Below, one piece after another: positions 58,547-64,000 of a stretch of 64,000 nucleotides of DNA (its first letter is position 1; every line of letters begins with the position of its first letter). The notes under the pieces are model-generated. The model was given only the letters and a program-made list of their open reading frames with translations, made no database searches and had not been told where the DNA came from. The stretch comes from Yersinia hibernica (GTDB taxonomy: Bacteria > Pseudomonadota > Gammaproteobacteria > Enterobacterales > Enterobacteriaceae): assembly GCF_004124235.1 (NCBI RefSeq), contig NZ_CP032487.1:3286001-3350000 (forward strand), read 5' to 3'. Made by a program: the position numbers and the translations under genes.

Positions 58547-59836
58547 TTACTTAAGTGCCGGTTCGTCTTCTGTTGTTTCAATAATCTCTTCTTCAGTGCG
58601 AACCAAACTGATCACTTTGAACAGCAAGCTCAGGCCGATGCCAACAACTGTCGCCAGCGCCATCCCTTTCAGCTCAGTGGCACCAATATTCACTTTTGCG
58701 CCACTCACCCCGATTATCAGAATAACAGAGGTTAAAATCAGGTTTTGCGCTTTGTTGTAGTCCACTTTTGACTCAATCAGCACCCGGATACCTGACGCCG
58801 CAATGACGCCGTACAGCAGCAATGAAACACCGCCCATAACCGGCACCGGCACCGCCTGGATGGCGGCAGCCAATTTACCGATACAAGAGAGCATAATGGC
58901 CAGAACCGCTGCGCCACCAATAACCCAAGTGCTGTAAACACGGGTTATCGCCATCACACCGATATTCTCACCGTAAGTGGTATTCGGTGTGGAGCCGAAG
59001 AAACCGGAAATCACGGTTGAAATACCATTAGCAAACATTGAACGATGCAGGCCAGGGTCACGAATCAAATCTTTTTTCACGATATTCGCGGTGACCACCA
59101 AGTGCCCAATATGCTCGGCAATCACCACCAGTGCTGCAGGTAAGATGGTCAAAATAGCGAACCACTCAAAGCGCGGGGTATAGAACGTCGGTAAAGCAAA
59201 CCAATGGGCATCGCGGATAGGAGTCAAATCCACCACCCCCATCACGAATGACAAGGCATAGCCGACCAGCACACCAATCAGAATAGGAATAATGGCAAAA
59301 AAGCCACGGAACAGCACCGAACCCAAAATAGTGACACCCAATGTCACCATTGAAATGATGATGGTGGTTGAATCGACCGTCACCCCTGGCGCGGGTAATA
59401 ACCCCGCCATACCGGCAGCAACCCCCGCCAGTTCAAGGCCGATAACCGCAACAATCGCCCCCATTGCCGCTGGCGGGAAGAGCACATTCAGCCAGCCAGT
59501 ACCGGCTTTTTTTACAATCAATGCCACCAGACAAAACAGCACGCCGCACATGATAAAACCGCCCAGTGCAACTTCGTACCCCAGTGGCAACAACAGTAAT
59601 ACCGGCGAAATAAAGGCGAAGCTGGAGCCCAGATAAGCCGGAATTTTTCCCTTACAAATGAATAAGTAAAGCAAAGTGCCGATACCATTAAACAACAGCA
59701 CTGTGGCCGGGTTAATTTTAAACAGAATAGGAACTAAAACTGTGGCACCAAACATTGCGAATAAATGTTGAAAACTCAGGGGGATCGTCTGGAGCAGCGG
59801 TGGACGCTCGCTGACGCCAATGGTGCGACGGCTCAT
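58547..59836 (-). CDS. uraA: Uracil permease UraA
   Basis: A 429-residue inner-membrane uracil:proton symporter of the nucleobase-ascorbate family, with 14 helices. Conserved glutamate-containing VIAEHIGHLVVTANIVKKD and the motif NTTYGENIGVMAITRVYS identify UraA. An adjacent uracil phosphoribosyltransferase gene supports this. It lies 217 bases after upp with a strong terminator between, so it probably has its own promoter in 59837-60017. Confidence 0.95.
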   Translation of the reverse strand: MSRRTIGVSERPPLLQTIPLSFQHLFAMFGATVLVPILFKINPATVLLFNGIGTLLYLFICKGKIPAYLGSSFAFISPVLLLLPLGYEVALGGFIMCGVLFCLVALIVKKAGTGWLNVLFPPAAMGAIVAVIGLELAGVAAGMAGLLPAPGVTVDSTTIIISMVTLGVTILGSVLFRGFFAIIPILIGVLVGYALSFVMGVVDLTPIRDAHWFALPTFYTPRFEWFAILTILPAALVVIAEHIGHLVVTANIVKKDLIRDPGLHRSMFANGISTVISGFFGSTPNTTYGENIGVMAITRVYSTWVIGGAAVLAIMLSCIGKLAAAIQAVPVPVMGGVSLLLYGVIAASGIRVLIESKVDYNKAQNLILTSVILIIGVSGAKVNIGATELKGMALATVVGIGLSLLFKVISLVRTEEEIIETTEDEPALK

Positions 59837-60017
59837 TTCTCTATCCTCTAATTAAGATTATGTGCATACTTTTCTAACTTAACATTGCAACGGAATTCGC
59901 CACACTGACTCAGCCAACTCACTGATTTTAAGTCAGCTTATTAGGTTTCACTTGTGTGCGGCTCTGCTGCAACGCCCAGTTGTTTAGGTATGAAGGGGTT
60001 TATGCAAAAAAATTATT

Positions 60018-60045
60018 CAAAAAAAAGCCGACTATCGAGTCGGCT
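60018..60045 (-). terminator. Terminator/attenuator between upp and uraA
   Basis: On the minus strand AGCCGACT-CGAT-AGTCGGCT is followed by a run of eight T, a textbook terminator nine bases past the upp stop. Confidence 0.88.
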
Positions 60046-60053
60046 ATCATCTG

Positions 60054-60680
60054 TTATTTCGTTCCGAAAATCTTATCACCGGCATCACCCAATCCAGGGA
60101 TGATGTAACCGTGTTCGTTCAACCCTTGGTCGATGGAAGCGGTGTACAACTCGACATCTGGATGAGCGGCTTCCAATGCTTTAATCCCTTCAGGGGCGGC
60201 AACCAGCACCAAGACTTTGATGCTCTTACAGCCGGCATTCTTAAGCAAATCAATGGTCGCAATCATCGAACCACCGGTTGCCAGCATCGGGTCAACCACC
60301 AACGCCATGCGCTCGTCAATATGCGACACCAGCTTTTGGAAGTAAGGTACTGGTTTTAGTGTCTCTTCGTCGCGATAGACACCGACCACACTGATACGAG
60401 CGCTAGGGACATTTTCCAAGACCCCTTCCATCATGCCCAAACCGGCACGCAGAATAGGCACTACCGTGATTTTCTTACCTTTAATCTGTTCAATCTCAAC
60501 CGGCCCGTTCCAACCTTCGATGGTGACTTTCTCAGTCTCCAGATCAGCGGTTGCCACGTAAGTCAGCAAACTCCCTACTTCAGACGCTAACTCGCGAAAA
60601 CGCTTTGTACTGATATCATTCTCACGCATCAAACCAAGTTTATGTTTTACTAGCGGGTGTTTCACCTCAACGATCTTCAT
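60054..60680 (-). CDS. upp: Uracil phosphoribosyltransferase Upp
   Basis: A 208-residue salvage enzyme joining uracil and PRPP to UMP. The PRPP loop [20 protein letters not shown] and the uracil-binding C-terminus [17 protein letters not shown] are intact. [11 protein letters not shown] has GGGAG upstream, so the 11-codon extension is ignored. Divergent from purM, as in E. coli. Confidence 0.96.
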   Translation of the reverse strand: MKIVEVKHPLVKHKLGLMRENDISTKRFRELASEVGSLLTYVATADLETEKVTIEGWNGPVEIEQIKGKKITVVPILRAGLGMMEGVLENVPSARISVVGVYRDEETLKPVPYFQKLVSHIDERMALVVDPMLATGGSMIATIDLLKNAGCKSIKVLVLVAAPEGIKALEAAHPDVELYTASIDQGLNEHGYIIPGLGDAGDKIFGTK

Positions 60681-60834
60681 TATTTTTCTCCCGGTTAGGC
60701 GGCTGGCGGCCAAAAAAATCGCGAGATTATACCGCCTTTTTTTTTGAACGCCACAATGAATAGCCTGATTCAGATCAATAGAAAATCATTATTAAGTCAA
60801 GCAAGCTAAAAATCAGCGTGATATCACAAGCTAC

Positions 60835-60850
60835 TCGCAAACGTTTGCCT
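60835..60850. promoter_or_regulatory. PurR operator of purMN
   Basis: TCGCAAACGTTTGCCT matches the PurR box ACGCAAACGTTTGCGT in 14 of 16 bases, with the central CGCAAACGTTTGC intact. It is 66 bases before the purM start and about 155 from upp. Confidence 0.88.
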
Positions 60851-60915
60851 GCGCTGTTAGAATTGTCGCGTTTTCTTTCTATGCTTAAACCGCCAACCGC
60901 CGTGGGGACCTCGCA

Positions 60916-61956
60916 GTGACCAACAAAACCTCTCTCAGCTATAAAGACGCAGGTGTAGATATTGATGCCGGCAATGACCTTGTTGATCGCATAAAAGGTG
61001 TGGTTAAACAAACCCGTCGCCCAGAAGTGATGGGAGGATTGGGCGGGTTCGGTGCCCTGTGCGCTTTGCCGCAAAAATACCGTGAACCGATTCTTGTTTC
61101 AGGCACTGATGGCGTTGGCACCAAGCTGCGCCTGGCAATGGACTTGAAACGCCACGATACCATTGGTATCGATTTAGTCGCGATGTGTGTTAATGACTTG
61201 GTAGTTCAAGGTGCTGAACCACTGTTCTTCCTAGACTACTTTGCTACCGGCAAACTGGATGTGGACACTGCCGCCAGTGTGATTACCGGTATCGCTGAAG
61301 GATGTAAACAATCAGGTTGTGCACTGGTGGGTGGCGAGACCGCCGAAATGCCGGGGATGTACCACGGCGAAGATTACGACGTTGCTGGCTTCTGTGTTGG
61401 TGTAGTCGAAAAATCTGAAATTATTGACGGCAGCAAGGTCGCTCCGGGTGATGCTCTGGTAGCCCTAGGCGCCAGCGGCCCGCATTCAAATGGCTATTCA
61501 CTGGTACGTAAAATTCTGGAAGTCAGTAACACCGACCCAGAACAGACTCAATTGGACGGTAAATCTCTGGCGGATCATTTGCTGGAACCCACCAAAATCT
61601 ATGTGAAATCCATCCTTAGCTTGATTGAGCAACTTGATATTCATGCTATTGCTCACCTGACCGGCGGCGGCTTCTGGGAAAATATCCCACGCGTATTGCC
61701 ACAAGGGACTCAAGCCGTTATCGATGAAGCGAGCTGGCAGTGGCCGGCGGTATTTAGCTGGTTACAGCACGCCGGTAATGTCAGCCGCCATGAAATGTAT
61801 CGCACATTTAACTGCGGTGTCGGCATGGTGGTGGCGCTTCCGGCAGAACTGGCCGATATTGCCGTTGAGCAACTGACCGCGTCGGGTGAAAAAGCCTGGA
61901 AAATCGGGGTGATCGCGGCGGCAACTGAAAGTGACGAGCAAGTGGTGATTAATTAA
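60916..61956 (+). CDS. purM: AIR synthetase PurM
   Basis: A 346-residue phosphoribosylformylglycinamidine cyclo-ligase closing the imidazole ring in purine synthesis. [51 protein letters not shown] and [13 protein letters not shown] are complete signatures. The start is GTG with GGGGA eight bases upstream. It stops five bases before purN; PurR control is expected. Confidence 0.96.
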   Translation: MTNKTSLSYKDAGVDIDAGNDLVDRIKGVVKQTRRPEVMGGLGGFGALCALPQKYREPILVSGTDGVGTKLRLAMDLKRHDTIGIDLVAMCVNDLVVQGAEPLFFLDYFATGKLDVDTAASVITGIAEGCKQSGCALVGGETAEMPGMYHGEDYDVAGFCVGVVEKSEIIDGSKVAPGDALVALGASGPHSNGYSLVRKILEVSNTDPEQTQLDGKSLADHLLEPTKIYVKSILSLIEQLDIHAIAHLTGGGFWENIPRVLPQGTQAVIDEASWQWPAVFSWLQHAGNVSRHEMYRTFNCGVGMVVALPAELADIAVEQLTASGEKAWKIGVIAAATESDEQVVIN

Positions 61957-61961
61957 TCATT

Positions 61962-62600
61962 ATGAAGAAAATCGTGGTTTTGATTTCAGGCCAGGGAAGT
62001 AACTTACAGGCACTGATTGATGCCCAGCAACAAGGGCGTATTTCAGGCGAAATTAGTGCTGTATTCAGTAATAATCCGCAAGCTTATGGGCTCGAACGCG
62101 CTGCACTGGCGGGCATTGCACAGCAGGCGCTGGATGCGAAAACGTATGCCTCGCGGGCCAGTTTTGATCTGGCATTGGCGCAGGCCATCGACCAGTATCA
62201 GCCTGATTTACTGGTGCTGGCGGGTTATATGCGCATTCTCAGCCCGGAGTTTGTGCAGCATTACGCTGGCCGGATGTTGAATATTCACCCCTCCTTACTG
62301 CCAAAATACCCCGGCCTACACACTCATCGCCAAGCCTTGGAAAACGGTGATCGGGAACACGGTACTTCAGTGCATTTTGTCACTGAAGAGCTGGATGGCG
62401 GCCCTGTTATCCTGCAAGCCAAAGTGCCGATTTTCAGTGATGATAGCGAAGAGGATGTGGTCGAGAGAGTGCAAACTCAGGAGCACAATATTTATCCGCT
62501 GGTGGTCAGTTGGTTCACTGATGGCCGGCTATTGATGCGAGATAATGCTGCTTGGTTGGATGGTGAGCGCTTACCTGTACAAGGCTACGCGGCGGAATAA
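61962..62600 (+). CDS. purN: GAR transformylase PurN
   Basis: A 212-residue enzyme transferring a formyl group from 10-formyl-THF to GAR. ISGQGSNLQALI binds phosphate, and the catalytic Asn-His pair is in NIHPSLLPKYPGL with the Asp in ELDGGPVI. It follows purM by five bases, and a terminator lies directly after. In E. coli a ppk gene follows; here speG does. Confidence 0.96.
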   Translation: MKKIVVLISGQGSNLQALIDAQQQGRISGEISAVFSNNPQAYGLERAALAGIAQQALDAKTYASRASFDLALAQAIDQYQPDLLVLAGYMRILSPEFVQHYAGRMLNIHPSLLPKYPGLHTHRQALENGDREHGTSVHFVTEELDGGPVILQAKVPIFSDDSEEDVVERVQTQEHNIYPLVVSWFTDGRLLMRDNAAWLDGERLPVQGYAAE

Positions 62601-62621
62601 CGCCATTAAGATATAAACGCT

Positions 62622-62656
62622 AAAGGCGCTGCCATTTTTGGGTGAGCGCCTTTTTT
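62622..62656 (+). terminator. Terminator after purMN
   Basis: AAAGGCGCT pairs with AGCGCCTTT, loop of about 14 bases, ending in TTTTTT. Confidence 0.88.
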
Positions 62657-62733
62657 AATTTCCTGTGCTCATACCTTATGCTGATAGTATAATTTCTAGG
62701 GCAGCAACCGCTGTCGTCACACGAGGAATAAGC

Positions 62734-63279
62734 ATGTCTAGCACTAGCAGCGTCCGGTTACGTCCACTGGAACGGGATGATCTGCCGTTTGTTCATCAAC
62801 TAGATAATAATGCCAGCGTCATGCGCTATTGGTTTGAAGAGCCTTACGAGGCCTTTGTCGAGCTGTCTGATTTATATGATAAGCATATTCATGATCAGAG
62901 CGAGCGACGCTTTATTATTGAAAGTCAGGGTACGAAAGCGGGCCTGGTCGAGTTAGTGGAAATTAACCATATTCACCGCCGTGCTGAATTTCAGATTATT
63001 ATCGACCCAGCCCATCAAGGCAAAGGTTATGCCGGTTCAGCCGCCAGATTGGCAATGGAATACGGTTTTTCCGTATTGAACTTGTATAAACTGTATTTGA
63101 TTGTGGATAAAGAAAATGAAAAAGCTATTCATATCTACAGCAAATTAGGTTTTGAGTTAGAGGGTGAGTTAAAACAAGAGTTCTTTATCAATGGCGAATA
63201 TCGCACTGCCATCCGCATGTGTATTTTCCAGCCACAATATTTGGCCAAATATAAAACGCCATCGATAAAGAGTGCTTAG
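62734..63279 (+). CDS. speG: Spermidine N1-acetyltransferase SpeG
   Basis: A 181-residue GNAT enzyme that acetylates spermidine and spermine, limiting polyamine toxicity. [40 protein letters not shown] and the acetyl-CoA loop [20 protein letters not shown] match E. coli SpeG closely. [11 protein letters not shown] with GAGGA upstream is chosen over an ATG 23 codons earlier. Confidence 0.93.
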   Translation: MSSTSSVRLRPLERDDLPFVHQLDNNASVMRYWFEEPYEAFVELSDLYDKHIHDQSERRFIIESQGTKAGLVELVEINHIHRRAEFQIIIDPAHQGKGYAGSAARLAMEYGFSVLNLYKLYLIVDKENEKAIHIYSKLGFELEGELKQEFFINGEYRTAIRMCIFQPQYLAKYKTPSIKSA

Positions 63280-63344
63280 CCGATAGCCCGGTCATCCATT
63301 GGCACTGTAGCAACCCACGTCGCTTCAGTGCCAACCTCGCCGAA

Positions 63345-64000
63345 TCAACCGTAGCGCCCAGTAATATAGTCTTCCGTACGCCGCTGATGTGGCGAAGTAA
63401 ACAGTGCGTCGGTATCATTATATTCCACCAGCGCCCCCTGATGGATAAAAGCGGTGTAATCTGAAACTCTTGCGGCCTGCTGCATATTATGGGTCACTAG
63501 CACTACGGTATATCGCTGTTTTAATTCAGTAATAAGCTCTTCAATTGTCAATGTCGAAATAGGATCCAATGCCGATGTCGGCTCATCCAGCAACAGCACT
63601 TGTGGCTCAATCGCGATGGCTCTGGCTATCACTAAGCGCTGTTGCTGACCACTGGAGAGGCGAAACGCGTTTTCGCGCAGCCGGTCTTTGACTTCATGCC
63701 ACAAAGCAGCGGCCCGTAATGAGCGCTCAACGGCATCATCGAGAACCCGCCTATCACCAATGCCCTGCAAACGCAGGCCATAGACCACATTCTCATAAAT
63801 AGATTTTGGGAAGGGATTTGGCCGCTGGAACACCATCCCAACCCGCCGACGCAATGCCGCAACATCAGTGGATTTATCCGTGATAACTTCGCTACCAAGA
63901 CGGATCTGCCCTTCAAAACGGCAGTTATCCAGTAAATCATTCATCCGGTTAAAACAGCGTAATAACGTTGATTTGCCACAACCGGAAGGGCCAATCAACG
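63345..64000 (-). CDS. pstB: Phosphate import ATP-binding protein PstB, N-terminus cut off
   Basis: The frame runs off the right edge; about 217 C-terminal residues are present. Walker [27 protein letters not shown] (the PstB-specific Q-loop), signature [14 protein letters not shown] and Walker [13 protein letters not shown] are intact. It should power high-affinity phosphate import with PstA, PstC and PstS. The signature begins LSSGQ rather than LSGGQ, as in some PstB paralogues. Yersinia can carry two pstB genes; this one sits away from a visible phoU. Confidence 0.92.
   Translation of the reverse strand, partial: LIGPSGCGKSTLLRCFNRMNDLLDNCRFEGQIRLGSEVITDKSTDVAALRRRVGMVFQRPNPFPKSIYENVVYGLRLQGIGDRRVLDDAVERSLRAAALWHEVKDRLRENAFRLSSGQQQRLVIARAIAIEPQVLLLDEPTSALDPISTLTIEELITELKQRYTVVLVTHNMQQAARVSDYTAFIHQGALVEYNDTDALFTSPHQRRTEDYITGRYG

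Overview
The window looks like a chromosomal segment of a Yersinia-type enterobacterium. That rests on protein sequences very close to E. coli core proteins (AcrD, PurM, Hda, HemF, NapA, YpeA, YpfM), a gene order that follows the E. coli K-12 region around cysPTWAM - yfeXY - hemF - maeB - acrD - dapE - purC - bamC - dapA - gcvR - bcp - perM - bepA - hda - uraA - upp - purMN, and Yersinia-style features: a NapFDABC operon without napGH, an RpiR-linked nan cluster, and a dispersed intergenic repeat starting GATTCGGGT. No tRNA, rRNA, CRISPR array, prophage or insertion sequence was seen.

Layout. 1-2339: end of macA, then macB (macrolide/peptide efflux). 2425-7292: cysPTWAM on the minus strand (sulfate/thiosulfate uptake and cysteine synthase B). 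7550-13918: sialic acid cluster, with nanT, an RpiR-type regulator, nanQ and nanK on minus, and nanE and nanA on plus. A shared palindromic motif lies in front of nanT and in the nanK/nanE divergent region. 13960-15661: yfeX and yfeY. 16060-17656: a YgiW-like periplasmic OB-fold protein and an AT-rich orphan gene with an RTX-like N-terminus. 17736-27194: an eight-gene minus-strand sugar operon (RbsBAC-type ABC importer, a D-apionate-lactonase-like protein, Gfo/Idh/MocA dehydrogenase, aldo/keto reductase, rhodanese-type sulfurtransferase, SDR). This is the least ordinary system here and is best read as oxidative catabolism of D-apiose or a related branched sugar.

27575-32761: ypeA, hemF, yaiI, maeB, nudK. 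33105-37475: napFDABC on minus, divergent from narP. 38649-42551: a small winged-helix gene, a leader-like region with a 13-codon ORF and a terminator, acrD, and the 20-residue ypfM. 42799-46495: TPR gene, yffB, dapE, an M15 peptidase overlapping dapE, ypfN, ypfH. 46639-50082: tmcA, a UPF0756 membrane protein, ypfJ. 50262-54215: purC, bamC, dapA, gcvR, bcp. 54340-62600: perM, bepA, yfgD, hda (CUG start), uraA, upp, then purMN behind a PurR box. The window ends with speG and a truncated pstB.

Most of the window is conserved backbone. The accessory material is the nan cluster and the ygiW/orphan/sugar-operon block, both placed between genes that lie closer together in E. coli.
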